Made by a program: the position numbers and the translations under genes | DNA from: Gordonia heveisoli | GTDB taxonomy: Bacteria; Actinomycetota; Actinomycetes; Mycobacteriales; Mycobacteriaceae | Length of the DNA stretch: 64,000 nucleotides | NCBI RefSeq assembly: GCF_030315745.1 | Contig: NZ_JASXSH010000003.1 | Span: forward strand, 124,001-188,000 | Direction of reading: 5' to 3' | Shown here: piece after piece, positions 51,692 through 60,854 of the stretch | How the letters are laid out: every line of letters starts with the position of its first letter | How positions within the stretch are numbered: position 1 is the first letter of the stretch | Notes under the pieces: model-generated | The model's input: only the letters and a program-made list of their open reading frames with translations | What the model was told of the DNA's origin: nothing | Database searches by the model: none

Positions 51692-52855
51692 TCAGGACGA
51701 CTTGCGCTGGTAGCCCTCCGGGCCGGCTTCGACGCGCACGTGGTGGCCTGCGGGTGTACCGCAGCCGCGATCGCAACCGATCCAGTGTTCGCGTTCGGTG
51801 ATCGGCTCGGCGTCGGCGACGCGGGCGCGGGCATCCTCGCGCACCGGGGTCAGCGAGTTGGCGCAGCCGGGCGCGCCGGCGCAGGCGGTGACCCGCACCC
51901 ACGGGGAGTTCGCGTCGAAGATGAGTCCCAGCGGTGCCAGCACCCGGACCACGGTTTCGGCGACGCCTTCGGTGAGGTCGCAGATGAGGATCTCGCGGTC
52001 GGGTGTGATCACGATGGGGGCGTCGACAGCGGCCAGGAACTCGGCGAGTCGCGCGGGTAGACGGGCCAGTTCGATGACTCCGCCGAGCAGGACCCGCCCG
52101 TCGTCCTGATCGAACCAGCCGACGATCGGGTTCGCGTCGGGGACGGGGATCTGCTCGGCGATCGCCGGGGCCAGCGGTTCGGCGGCGTGCACGGTCAGCC
52201 TGGCCAGGGCGTCGTCGTCGAGGTCGCGGACACGCCAGGCGGTGGGCGCGATCTGTTTCAGGCCGTCGGCGACGCGCAGTAGGGCGTCGACGATCGCGGT
52301 GTCGCCCACTGCCGAACCGACGATCCGGGTGCCGACGAGGATGTCGGCCCGGAGTTCGTCGCCCGCATCGGCAGCGGACCGGATCAGTGCGGCCGCGTCC
52401 GGGGTGTGGCCGATGACGTCGCCGCGACCGTCGTCGAGGCCGAAGAGGAACCGGCCGGACAGAGCGGCACTCCCGGGGTGTTCGCGTAGCGCCGACTCGA
52501 GGTGCCCGGAGAGTGGCCGGACGTCGGCGAGTCCGCCGATGCGGCCGGTCAACGGACTGATGGCGATGTTGCGCACCTTGTCGTGTGCGGAGCTGGGGGC
52601 CAGACCGGCGGAGACGACGGCCTCGGCGACGGCGGACACGTCGGTGATTCCGCGCAGTTGCAGGTTGCCGCGGACGGTGAGTTCGAGATATCCGTCACCG
52701 TGGTCGGCGGCGACGGTGGCCAGGACCTGCAATTGTTCGGCGCGCAGCCGGCCGCCGGGCAGCCGGATGCGGGCGAGCGGGCCGTCTGCGGCGGGATGCG
52801 TGCTGAACACTCCGGGGCAGCGGTCGGCCGCGGTGCGGGCGGTGGGTTCACTCAC
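51692..52855 (-). CDS. cobG: Precorrin-3B synthase
   Basis: CobG is the oxygen-dependent monooxygenase that makes precorrin-3B and marks the aerobic cobalamin route. It belongs to the nitrite/sulfite reductase family. The 387-residue protein has ferredoxin-like half-domains (LELTVRGNLQLRGI, IAISPLTGRIGG) and a cluster motif C325-x5-C331 with C361-x3-C365 for the [4Fe-4S] centre. GTG 52855 lies 6 bases after TAGGCT (complement of 52862-52867), so the operon mRNA should be leaderless and has no riboswitch, unlike divergent cobN. Confidence 0.95.
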   Translation of the reverse strand: MSEPTARTAADRCPGVFSTHPAADGPLARIRLPGGRLRAEQLQVLATVAADHGDGYLELTVRGNLQLRGITDVSAVAEAVVSAGLAPSSAHDKVRNIAISPLTGRIGGLADVRPLSGHLESALREHPGSAALSGRFLFGLDDGRGDVIGHTPDAAALIRSAADAGDELRADILVGTRIVGSAVGDTAIVDALLRVADGLKQIAPTAWRVRDLDDDALARLTVHAAEPLAPAIAEQIPVPDANPIVGWFDQDDGRVLLGGVIELARLPARLAEFLAAVDAPIVITPDREILICDLTEGVAETVVRVLAPLGLIFDANSPWVRVTACAGAPGCANSLTPVREDARARVADAEPITEREHWIGCDRGCGTPAGHHVRVEAGPEGYQRKSS

Positions 52856-52861
52856 CGCTCC

Positions 52862-52930
52862 AGCCTACGACTCGCGGCCGGTGGTCGCCGGACCCCGGCG
52901 GTCGAGCCGACGACGGTGCCTGACTAGGCT
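52862..52930. promoter_or_regulatory. Divergent promoters of cobG operon and cobN
   Basis: Two identical TAGGCT hexamers point apart: the reverse one is the complement of 52862-52867 (6 bases from the cobG GTG) and the forward one is 52925-52930. The forward start site predicted 6-7 bases downstream falls on the first base of the riboswitch P1 stem. Confidence 0.55.
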
Positions 52931-52935
52931 GAACG

Positions 52936-53045
52936 CACCGACAGCGAGATGAAGCCGGTGTGATTCCGGCGCGGTCGCGCCACTGTGACGCCTGGGTACC
53001 CCGTACCGGTTGGGACCGGGCGAAGTCAGAGCTCCGCTGTCGGTG
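52936..53045 (+). promoter_or_regulatory. Cobalamin (B12) riboswitch upstream of cobN
   Basis: The leader contains the conserved adenosylcobalamin aptamer elements in order: GAAGCCGGTGTGATTCCGGC, then the B12 box core GCGCCACTGTGAC (52977-52989), then a CGAAGTCAGA block (53021-53030). An 11-bp perfect closing stem is formed by CACCGACAGCG (52936-52946) and CGCTGTCGGTG (53035-53045). The expression platform is not obvious. The cobN ribosome site GAGGAG lies about 85 bases further on, so control may be at translation start or through an intermediate structure. High cobalamin is expected to lower CobN synthesis. Confidence 0.93.
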
Positions 53046-53049
53046 ACAA

Positions 53050-53107
53050 AGCGAACGTGACGAAGCGAACGTGACGAAACCGCATACGACGAAACCGCAC
53101 ACGACGA
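53050..53107 (+). repeat. Tandem duplications between riboswitch and cobN start
   Basis: AGCGAACGTGACGA occurs twice (53050-53063, 53064-53077), followed by a related 15-base unit twice (AACCGCATACGACGA, 53078-53092; AACCGCACACGACGA, 53093-53107, one mismatch). The block fills the region where the riboswitch expression platform should be and includes an in-frame GTG at 53071. Confidence 0.85.
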
Positions 53108-53139
53108 CCACCGGGCGCGATTCCCGGCGAGGAGATCCG

Positions 53140-56100
53140 ATGATCCTGTTGCTGTCGACCTCGGACACCGACCTGTTGACCGCGGCGGCAGCCGCAGATC
53201 GAACACCAGCGGCAGCCGCAGATCGAACACCAGCGGCAGCCGCAGATCGAACACCGGCGGCAGCCGCAGATCAAACACCGGCGGCAGACGAAGGTCAGAC
53301 GGTGTCCTACACGGGTGCCAATCCATCCCGGATCCTTGTCGAGGACATCGCGGAACTGGCGAGTGACGCCGACATCGTGGTGGTCCGAATCCTGGGTGGC
53401 GCGCGCGCCTGGGAGGACGGGCTGGCAGCGGTGGCCGCATTGGGTAAGCCGGTGGTCGTGTGTTCGGGTGAGCAGCAGCCCGATCCGGATCTGATGGCCC
53501 ATTCGTCGGTGCCGATGGGTGTTGCGGCACAGGCACACGATTATCTCGCCGCGGGCGGCGTGTCGAATCTGGTGAATCTGCACAACTTTCTGTCGGACAC
53601 GATCTTGCTGACCGGTCTGGGATTCGAGCCGCCACAGCAGACCCCGGCGTGGGGTGTGCTCGAGCGCACGCCGACCGTCGCGGTCGATGCGTCGGCACCG
53701 ACGATCGGCGTGCTGTACTACCGGGCTCAGCATCTGGCAGGCAACACTCGTTATGTCGAGGCTCTGTGCGCGGCCATCGAGGACCGTGGGGTGCGGGCGC
53801 TGCCGGTGTTCTGTGCGTCGTTGCGGACCGCACCGGATGAGCTCATCGACGTCCTGGCGGGCACCGATGCTCTGGTCGTGACGGTGCTTGCGGCAGGTGG
53901 TGCGACCCCGGCCGCGGTCTCCGCCGGTGGTGATGACGAGGCCTGGAACATCGAGCGGCTCGCGGCACTGGACATCCCGATCCTGCAGGGTTTGTGTCTG
54001 ACGTCGTCGCGCGCGGACTGGTCGGACAATGATGACGGTCTGTCGCCGCTGGATGTGGCGACGCAGGTCGCGGTGCCCGAGTTCGACGGTCGTATCATCA
54101 CCGTGCCGTTCTCGTTCAAGGAGTTCGACGACGACGGTTTGCCCTGGTATCGACCCGATCATGAGCGATGTGCGCGGGTGGCCGGGATCGCGGCGGCCCA
54201 TGCCCGGTTGCGGCATACCGCCCCCGCGCAGCGCCATGTCGCCATCATGTTGTCGGCGTATCCGACGAAGCACGCACGGATCGGCAATGCGGTGGGTCTG
54301 GACACCCCGCGCAGCCTGTTGCGCGTACTGACCGCGTTGAAGGAGGCCGGTTACGACCTCGGTTCGGCGCCGATTCCCGGTCTGGCCGAGGATGATTCGG
54401 ATGCGCTGATCCATACGATCATCGCGACCGGTGGGCAGGATCCGGACTGGCTGACCGAGGAAGCCTTGGCCGCCAACCCGATTCGGCTACCGGCCGCAGA
54501 TTACCGCCGCTGGTATGCGACGCTGCCCGAGGCCCTGCGCGACGACATCGAGGAGCACTGGGGTCCGGCGCCGGGTGAGATGTTCGTCGACCGGTCGCGG
54601 CATCCAGACGGCGATATCGTCATCGCCGCACTGCGTTTCGGCAATGTGGTGATCATGGTGCAGCCGCCGCGTGGTTTCGGCGAGAACCCCGTCGCGATCT
54701 ATCACGATCCCGATCTACCGCCGTCGCATCACTACTTGGCGTCCTACCGCTGGCTGTCGGCTCGTGACGAGACCGGGTTCGGTGCGGATGCGATCGTGCA
54801 CGTCGGCAAACACGGAAACCTGGAATGGCTGCCCGGGAAGACTCTCGGTATGTCCGCGGAATGCGGCACCGACGCCGCCCTCGGCGACGTGCCGCTCATC
54901 TACCCGTTCCTGGTGAACGATCCGGGTGAGGGCACCCAGGCCAAGCGCCGGGCGCATGCCGTACTGGTCGACCATCTGATCCCGCCGATGGCGCGTGCCG
55001 AGTCCTACGGTGACATCGCTCGGCTCGAGCAGTTGCTCGACGAGCATGCGAACATCTCGACTCTCGACCCGGCGAAACTGCCTGCGATCCGTCAGCAGAT
55101 CTGGACCCTGCTCACCGCGGCGAAGATGGACCACGACCTCGGGCTGGCCGAACGGCCCGACGAGGAAGTCTTCGACGACATGCTGCTGCATGTCGACGGC
55201 TGGCTCTGCGAGATCAAGGATGTGCAGATCCGCGACGGCCTGCATGTGCTCGGGGAGCGTCCCGTCGACGACGCCGAAGTCGACCTGGTGCTCGCGATGC
55301 TGCGTGCGCGACAGTTGTGGGGCGGGACGACCGCCCTTCCCGGTCTGCGGGAGGCGTTGGGACTCGACGAGGAACAGGCCGCGCGTCCCGGCGGGGAGGA
55401 TCGGACCCGGGTCGATGCGGTGGAGACGGTGGCCCGTGAACTGGTCGCGGCGTGTGCCGCAGGGGATTGGTCGGCGGAAACGGTGTCGGCGGTCACGGCC
55501 GGCCATCCCGATGCCGTCGCCGACGTCCTGCGCTTCGCCGCGACCGAGGTGGTCCCGCGGTTGCGTCAGACCACCGACGAGATCCCGCGGGTGCTGCATG
55601 CCCTGGACGGCGGGTTCATCCCGGCGGGTCCCAGCGGCTCACCACTGCGGGGTTTGATCAACGTGCTGCCGACCGGCCGGAACTTCTATTCGGTGGATCC
55701 GAAGGCCGTGCCGTCGCGATTGGCGTGGGAGACGGGCCGCGCGATGGCCGACTCGCTCGTCGAGCGGTATGTGGCCGACCACGGCACCCACCCGGCCTCG
55801 GTCGGATTGTCGGTGTGGGGGACCAGTGCGATGCGTACCTCCGGTGACGATGTCGCCGAGGTTCTCGCGCTGCTCGGCGTGATGCCGGTGTGGGATGACG
55901 CGTCCCGCCGGGTGGTCAGCCTGGAGCTGATCGACCTCGCCGAACTCGGTCGGCCGCGTATCGACGTGACCGTGCGAATCTCGGGATTCTTCCGCGACGC
56001 GTTCCCGCATGTGGTCACCATGCTCGACGACGCGGTGGCGCTGGCCGCGGGCGCGGATGAACCCGACGACCAGAATTTCGTCGCCGCGCACGTCCGGGCA

Positions 56101-56865
56101 TCGCTGTCCGAACACGGGGACCGTCGTCGGGCCACCACCCGTGTCTTCGGCTCCAAGCCGGGAACCTACGGGGCGGGATTGTTGCAGCTCATCGATTCCC
56201 GGGACTGGCGCGGCGACGACGACCTCGCCCGCGTCTACACCGAGTGGGGCGGCTACGCCTACGGTCGCGATCTGGCCGGTGTACCGGCCGTCGACGACAT
56301 GCGCAGCGCCTACCGACGGATCGCCGTGGCGGCGAAGAACACCGACACCCGCGAGCATGACATCGCCGACTCCGACGACTACTTCCAGTACCACGGCGGC
56401 ATGGTGGCTACGGTGCGTGCGCTGACCGGGTCGTCACCGGAGGCCTATATCGGCGACAGCACCCGCCCGGATTCGGTGCGGACCCGCACGCTGTCAGAGG
56501 AGACGAGCCGTGTGTTCCGCGCGCGGGTGGTCAATCCGCGGTGGATCAGTGCGATGCGCCGACACGGGTACAAGGGCGCCTTCGAGATGGCTGCGACCGT
56601 CGACTATCTCTTCGGCTATGACGCGACCACCGACGTCGTCGCGGACTGGATGTACGAGAAGCTCACCGAGTCGTATGTGCTCGACGAGGTCAACCAGAAG
56701 TTCATGACCGAATCCAATCCGTGGGCGCTGCACGGGATCGCCGAACGGCTGCTGGAGGCGACTGAACGCAACTTGTGGCGCGAGCCGCCTGCTGCGATGC
56801 TCGACGATCTGCGGGCGGTCTACCTGCGGATGGAGGGTGAGATCGAGGGCCGCGGGAACGACTGA
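53140..56865 (+). CDS. cobN: Aerobic cobaltochelatase large subunit
   Basis: CobN, with CobS and CobT, inserts cobalt into hydrogenobyrinate a,c-diamide at the cost of ATP. The 1241-residue protein matches mycobacterial CobN along its length. Examples are YYRAQHLAGNTRYVEALCAA, SAYPTKHARIGNAVGLDTP, HVGKHGNLEWLPGKTLGMSA, GSPLRGLINVLPTGRNFYS, GYKGAFEMAATVDYLFGYDA and FMTESNPWALHG. A 32-residue insertion after residue 15 consists of four AAAADRTP-type repeats and is absent from homologues as I remember them. ATG 53140 follows GGCGAGGAG; the in-frame GTG 53071 would add 23 residues from the leader repeat. CobS and CobT are not in the window. Confidence 0.95.
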   Translation: MILLLSTSDTDLLTAAAAADRTPAAAADRTPAAAADRTPAAAADQTPAADEGQTVSYTGANPSRILVEDIAELASDADIVVVRILGGARAWEDGLAAVAALGKPVVVCSGEQQPDPDLMAHSSVPMGVAAQAHDYLAAGGVSNLVNLHNFLSDTILLTGLGFEPPQQTPAWGVLERTPTVAVDASAPTIGVLYYRAQHLAGNTRYVEALCAAIEDRGVRALPVFCASLRTAPDELIDVLAGTDALVVTVLAAGGATPAAVSAGGDDEAWNIERLAALDIPILQGLCLTSSRADWSDNDDGLSPLDVATQVAVPEFDGRIITVPFSFKEFDDDGLPWYRPDHERCARVAGIAAAHARLRHTAPAQRHVAIMLSAYPTKHARIGNAVGLDTPRSLLRVLTALKEAGYDLGSAPIPGLAEDDSDALIHTIIATGGQDPDWLTEEALAANPIRLPAADYRRWYATLPEALRDDIEEHWGPAPGEMFVDRSRHPDGDIVIAALRFGNVVIMVQPPRGFGENPVAIYHDPDLPPSHHYLASYRWLSARDETGFGADAIVHVGKHGNLEWLPGKTLGMSAECGTDAALGDVPLIYPFLVNDPGEGTQAKRRAHAVLVDHLIPPMARAESYGDIARLEQLLDEHANISTLDPAKLPAIRQQIWTLLTAAKMDHDLGLAERPDEEVFDDMLLHVDGWLCEIKDVQIRDGLHVLGERPVDDAEVDLVLAMLRARQLWGGTTALPGLREALGLDEEQAARPGGEDRTRVDAVETVARELVAACAAGDWSAETVSAVTAGHPDAVADVLRFAATEVVPRLRQTTDEIPRVLHALDGGFIPAGPSGSPLRGLINVLPTGRNFYSVDPKAVPSRLAWETGRAMADSLVERYVADHGTHPASVGLSVWGTSAMRTSGDDVAEVLALLGVMPVWDDASRRVVSLELIDLAELGRPRIDVTVRISGFFRDAFPHVVTMLDDAVALAAGADEPDDQNFVAAHVRASLSEHGDRRRATTRVFGSKPGTYGAGLLQLIDSRDWRGDDDLARVYTEWGGYAYGRDLAGVPAVDDMRSAYRRIAVAAKNTDTREHDIADSDDYFQYHGGMVATVRALTGSSPEAYIGDSTRPDSVRTRTLSEETSRVFRARVVNPRWISAMRRHGYKGAFEMAATVDYLFGYDATTDVVADWMYEKLTESYVLDEVNQKFMTESNPWALHGIAERLLEATERNLWREPPAAMLDDLRAVYLRMEGEIEGRGND
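53185..53280 (+). repeat. Four 24-bp tandem repeats inside cobN
   Basis: The unit GCGGCAGCCGCAGATCGAAC plus four bases is present four times, starting at 53185, 53209, 53233 and 53257, with one or two substitutions in the last two copies. It encodes an eight-residue AAAADRTP unit and keeps the frame. A degenerate partial fifth unit (AADEG) follows. Confidence 0.95.
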
Positions 56866-56967
56866 CGCTCACTCCCGCCGCATCGGACGGCCGGGATGGG
56901 AGCAAAATGGGGACCTGGTTCGTTGGGTGGGGTAGACGCCGATGACCGCGCACGAGAAAGGCTCACC

Positions 56968-57492
56968 ATGCGCCTGCGCTTCCTGTTCCTCGCCTACGTG
57001 GCGATCGAGATCGCCGCATTCGTGGCGATGACCATGGCCTGGGGTTTCGCGTGGGCGATCCTCATCACCCTGCTGGCCGCAGCACTGGGATTCATCCTGT
57101 TGCAGTGGCAGGGCCGCAAGGTCGTCACCCGGCTGCGTACCGCTTCCGGCGCGGGTGCCGATCCGGCTGCTCCGCTGGCCGACACCGCGGTTCTCGGCGC
57201 ATCGACGGCCCTGCTGGTGGTGCCGGGTGTCGTCACGACCGCGCTGGGCGTGTTGTCGTTGCTGCCGCCGACCCGTGCCGCCCTGCGGCCGCTGGTGATG
57301 GCCGTCGGTGCGCGCAAGGTGGCGGCGGTTGTCGGTAATGCCGGCATGTTCGCCACCGGCACCCGCGGTCGGGTTGTCGACGGCACGGTGATCGATGCCG
57401 ATGTGGTCGAGTCGTCGGTGGTGGACGTGACACCTCGCGGTCCGACCGCGACCGTCGCGAATATGCCGCCCCACCTCCCGCAGGGTCGGTAG
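56968..57492 (+). CDS. fxsA: FxsA family membrane protein
   Basis: A 174-residue inner-membrane protein of the FxsA family, whose E. coli member suppresses phage T7 exclusion by the F plasmid. Helices are RFLFLAYVAIEIAAFVAMTM, GFAWAILITLLAAALGFILL and, after a cytoplasmic loop, LLVVPGVVTTALGVLSLLPP, the last containing the family's PG motif. The C-terminus is a hydrophilic Val/Asp-rich tail. ATG 56968 has GAAAGG upstream; the frame is open to 56896 but the extra residues are not conserved. Physiological role unknown. Confidence 0.9.
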   Translation: MRLRFLFLAYVAIEIAAFVAMTMAWGFAWAILITLLAAALGFILLQWQGRKVVTRLRTASGAGADPAAPLADTAVLGASTALLVVPGVVTTALGVLSLLPPTRAALRPLVMAVGARKVAAVVGNAGMFATGTRGRVVDGTVIDADVVESSVVDVTPRGPTATVANMPPHLPQGR

Positions 57493-57528
57493 CGGGTCCG
57501 CCTTCGGGGCAGGGCACACTGGATCATC

Positions 57529-59154
57529 GTGGCTACTGAACTTCTGCTCGGCGGTGTCGTGTACTCCTCGACGGTCCCCGATGCGACCGCGATGGCCATC
57601 ACCGACGGGACCGTTGTCTGGGTCGGTAGCGACAAGGTCGGTCGGGCACTGCATCCCGGCGCGACCGAAGTCGATCTCGGTGGACGTTTCGTCGCCCCGG
57701 GATTCGTCGACTCCCATGTTCATCTGACCTCGACGGGGCTGGCCCTCGACGGGTTGACCCTCGATGCCGCGACCGATCGGCGCGATTGTCTGCGCCGCAT
57801 CGCGGAGTTCGCGCGCACCGTCGCGGCCGGCGACCTCGTCTGGGGTCTCGGTTGGGACGACTCGGCCTGGCAGCATGCCGACGGCATCGACCGCAGGCAC
57901 CCGACGACCGCCGAACTCGACGAGGTGGTCGGGCACCTGCCGGTGTATCTGGCCCGGATCGATGAGCATTCGGCCATCGCCTCTAGTGCGTTGCGGCGGC
58001 TGGTGCCCGATCTCGCCGATGCCCCCGGCTATCACCCCGACGATCCGCTGGTCGCCGATGCCCATCACCTGGTGCGGGCGGCGGCCCGATCGCTGCTCAC
58101 CCCGGCGCAACGTCGCCGTGCGCAGGTGCGCGCTCTGGACGAGGCTGCGGCGCACGGCGTGGTCGCGGTGCACGAGAACGCCGGTCCGGATATCAGCGGT
58201 CTCGACGACATGCTCGCCCTCGCCGATCTCGAACATCCGGTCCAGGTCCGCCGTTACTGGGGGCAGGCCGTTGCCGACGCGGAGCAGGCGCGCGAGCTGC
58301 TGACCATCACCCGGGCCGACGGTCTGGCCGGGGATCTGTTCATCGACGGTGCGATCGGCTCACACACCGCCTGGTTGTCCGCGCCTTACACCGACGCCCC
58401 CGGCACGTCCGGCATCTCTTATCTCGACTACCACCAGGTGCGTGACCATGTCCGCGCGTGCACCCAGGCCGGTGTGCAGGCCGGGTTCCATGTCATCGGC
58501 GACGCCGCCACCGAACTCGTCGTCGCGGCTTTCGACGAACTTGCGGCGGAACTGGGTACGCCGGCGCTGGCGCGGTGTGCGCATCGCCTCGAACACGCCG
58601 AGATGGTCACCGCCACGCAGGCGCAGACCCTGGCCCGGTGTGGTGTGCTCGCGAGTATGCAGCCGCTGTTCGACGCCGCGTGGGGCGGGCCAGATGATCT
58701 CTATGTCCAGCGGCTGGGGCGCGACCGCGCGGCCGGTCTCAACGACTTCGCCATGCTCGCCAGAACCGGCGTGCCGTTGTCCTTCTCGTCCGACGCGCCG
58801 GTGACGCCCGTCGATCCGTGGTCGACGATCCGGGCCGCTGTGCACCACCATCAACCGCGGAACGCGATCTCGGCACGAGGTGCCTTCGCCGCCTGCACAC
58901 GAGGCGGTTGGCGAGCCGGGGGAGTCAACGACGGCCTGACCGGCACGCTGGAGGCGGGTGCCCCCGCGAGTTATGCGATCTGGGAGGTCGACGATCTCGT
59001 GGTGGCCGGTTCCCATGAGAACGTCCAGCGATGGTCGACCGATCCTCGGTCCCGGGTGCCCGCGCTACCCGATGTCGCACCGGGCGCCCGGCTGCCCGAG
59101 TGCGTGCGGACCGTGCACGCCGGCACCGTGGTGTACGCACGGGACGACGCGTGA
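57529..59154 (+). CDS. Amidohydrolase family protein (YtcJ-like)
   Basis: A 541-residue metal-dependent hydrolase of the YtcJ/NfdA-like amidohydrolase group. APGFVDSHVHLTSTG carries the HxH metal motif, VVAVHENAGPD and QAGFHVIGDAATELVVAAFD supply later His ligands, and LSFSSDAPVTPVDPWSTIRA has the catalytic Asp. The end (GTLEAGAPASYAIWEVDDLV) is the beta-sandwich that completes the fold. The substrate is unknown. GTG 57529 lies 8 bases after CACACT (57515-57520), a degenerate -10. The stop overlaps lnt by four bases, so both are co-expressed. Confidence 0.9.
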   Translation: MATELLLGGVVYSSTVPDATAMAITDGTVVWVGSDKVGRALHPGATEVDLGGRFVAPGFVDSHVHLTSTGLALDGLTLDAATDRRDCLRRIAEFARTVAAGDLVWGLGWDDSAWQHADGIDRRHPTTAELDEVVGHLPVYLARIDEHSAIASSALRRLVPDLADAPGYHPDDPLVADAHHLVRAAARSLLTPAQRRRAQVRALDEAAAHGVVAVHENAGPDISGLDDMLALADLEHPVQVRRYWGQAVADAEQARELLTITRADGLAGDLFIDGAIGSHTAWLSAPYTDAPGTSGISYLDYHQVRDHVRACTQAGVQAGFHVIGDAATELVVAAFDELAAELGTPALARCAHRLEHAEMVTATQAQTLARCGVLASMQPLFDAAWGGPDDLYVQRLGRDRAAGLNDFAMLARTGVPLSFSSDAPVTPVDPWSTIRAAVHHHQPRNAISARGAFAACTRGGWRAGGVNDGLTGTLEAGAPASYAIWEVDDLVVAGSHENVQRWSTDPRSRVPALPDVAPGARLPECVRTVHAGTVVYARDDA

Positions 59155-60854
59155 CGTCACCCCAACAGACCCCGGAGCAACCGACTCCGGTACCCGCCGA
59201 CGACCCGGATCGCGTCGCATCGCCGACCGGCATGCCTCAGCGACGTGCCCGGCTCATCTGGGCGCTGCGCACGGCGGTCGCACTGGTGGCCGGGATCGCG
59301 ATGTGGGCTGCGTTTCCGCCGCATACCGCTTGGTTCCTCGCCGTCGTCTCGACTGGATTGCTGTTCGCCGCACTGACGGTGTCCCGGCCACGGGTGCGGA
59401 CCGGCGCCTGGCTCGGTTTCGTCTACGGTCTGGGCTTCTTCGTCCCCCTGCTTCCGTGGGTGGGTGTCTATGTCGGTCCGCTGCCATGGCTCGCGCTGGC
59501 GGTGGCGCTCGCCGGCTATCAGGCACTGTTCGGTGTGATCGCGGTGCTGACCACCAGGTTGCCTTGTCCGCCGGTGTGGTTCACCTTGTCGTGGGTGTTC
59601 GTCGAAGCCCTGCGGTCCGGATTTCCGTTCGGCGGATTCCCCTGGGGCCGTGCGGCATTCAGCCAAGTCGAGGGGCCGTTGCTGCCGCTGGCGGCGGCGG
59701 TGGGGGCACCCGGCCTGTCGGCGGCGGTCGCCCTCTTCGGTGCCGGGGTCGTCTGGTTGATCCACATTCTGATCCGGGCCTACCGGCATTCGGGTACCGA
59801 AGCCGGCCCACAGGTACGTGCCGCTGCCGCCGCGGTGGTGCTCGCGCTGCTCGCACCGGTGTCGGCGATCGCGCTGACGCCGTCCACCCTCGACCGCAAC
59901 GTCTCCGGATCGTCGATTCGGGTGGCGGCCATCCAGGGGAACGTTCCGCGTCTCGGTCTGGAGTTCAACGCGCAGCGCCGCGCGGTCCTCGACAACCATG
60001 TACGCACCACCCTCGGGCTGGCCGACGCGATCCGCACCGGGGCGGCCGAGCAGCCCGACGTCGTCTTCTGGCCGGAGAACGCCTCCGATATCTCGCCGTT
60101 GACCAATCCCGACGCCGCCGAGGAGATCACCGCAGCGTCGGTCGCGGTCGGCGCGCCGATCGTGCTGGGCACCCTCGCGCGCGACACCCAGGGCAGGCCG
60201 ACGAATACGGTGCTGGTGTGGGATGGACGGCGCGGGCCGGTTGCCCGTTACGACAAACACATCGTCCAGCCGTTCGGCGAGTACCTGCCGTGGCGGTCGT
60301 TCTTCCGGTTGTTCTCGTCCTACGCCGACATGGCCGGCAACATGCAGCCCGGCCACGGCCCGTCGGCGATCCCGGTCCCGACCGACACGGGCACGCTCAC
60401 CGTCGGGATCGCCACCTGCTGGGAGGTCGCCTTCGACCGTGCCGCCCGCGCTGCGGTGGACGACGGCGCCCAGTTGCTGTTCGTGCCGACCAACAATGCG
60501 ACCTTCGGTCGTACCACGATGACCTATCAGCAGCTGGCCATGTCTCAGGTACGGGCCGTCGAACACGGCCGGGCCGTGGTGGTCGCGGCAACCAGCGGAG
60601 TCAGTGCCCTCGTCGAACCCGATGGCACGATCGAGTCACATTCGGAGATTTTCACCCCGGCTGTACTGCAGAGTCGCCTACCACTACATCGGGATACGAC
60701 GCTGGCGACGAGGCTGGGCGAGTGGCCGCAAACCATCATGATCATCTGTTTGTTGGTCGGTCTTTTGTTTGCGGTCACGTCGCGTACTAGGTTCACTGCG
60801 GGACGTACCAGCGTCCCCGGCAATGCGAAGGAGCTCGATGACCTCGGAGAATGA
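59151..60854 (+). CDS. lnt: Apolipoprotein N-acyltransferase
   Basis: Lnt transfers the third acyl chain to the N-terminal Cys of lipoproteins. The 567-residue protein has an N-terminal set of about seven membrane helices, a periplasmic nitrilase-like domain with the Glu-Lys-Cys triad E309 ([10 protein letters not shown]), K369 ([16 protein letters not shown]) and C423 ([11 protein letters not shown]), and a final membrane helix ([17 protein letters not shown]). GTG 59151 overlaps the amidohydrolase stop (GTGA). It overlaps ppm1 by 17 bases. In M. tuberculosis the two are one fused protein (Rv2051c); here they are separate. Confidence 0.95.
   Translation: MTSPQQTPEQPTPVPADDPDRVASPTGMPQRRARLIWALRTAVALVAGIAMWAAFPPHTAWFLAVVSTGLLFAALTVSRPRVRTGAWLGFVYGLGFFVPLLPWVGVYVGPLPWLALAVALAGYQALFGVIAVLTTRLPCPPVWFTLSWVFVEALRSGFPFGGFPWGRAAFSQVEGPLLPLAAAVGAPGLSAAVALFGAGVVWLIHILIRAYRHSGTEAGPQVRAAAAAVVLALLAPVSAIALTPSTLDRNVSGSSIRVAAIQGNVPRLGLEFNAQRRAVLDNHVRTTLGLADAIRTGAAEQPDVVFWPENASDISPLTNPDAAEEITAASVAVGAPIVLGTLARDTQGRPTNTVLVWDGRRGPVARYDKHIVQPFGEYLPWRSFFRLFSSYADMAGNMQPGHGPSAIPVPTDTGTLTVGIATCWEVAFDRAARAAVDDGAQLLFVPTNNATFGRTTMTYQQLAMSQVRAVEHGRAVVVAATSGVSALVEPDGTIESHSEIFTPAVLQSRLPLHRDTTLATRLGEWPQTIMIICLLVGLLFAVTSRTRFTAGRTSVPGNAKELDDLGE

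Noticed and set aside
53071..53139. GTG 53071 as the cobN start
   Set aside because: It lies in the leader repeat block, has no better ribosome site, and homologues begin near the ILLLSTSDTDLL segment at 53140, which follows GAGGAG.
53185..53280. CRISPR-like array in cobN
   Set aside because: In-frame coding minisatellite without spacers.
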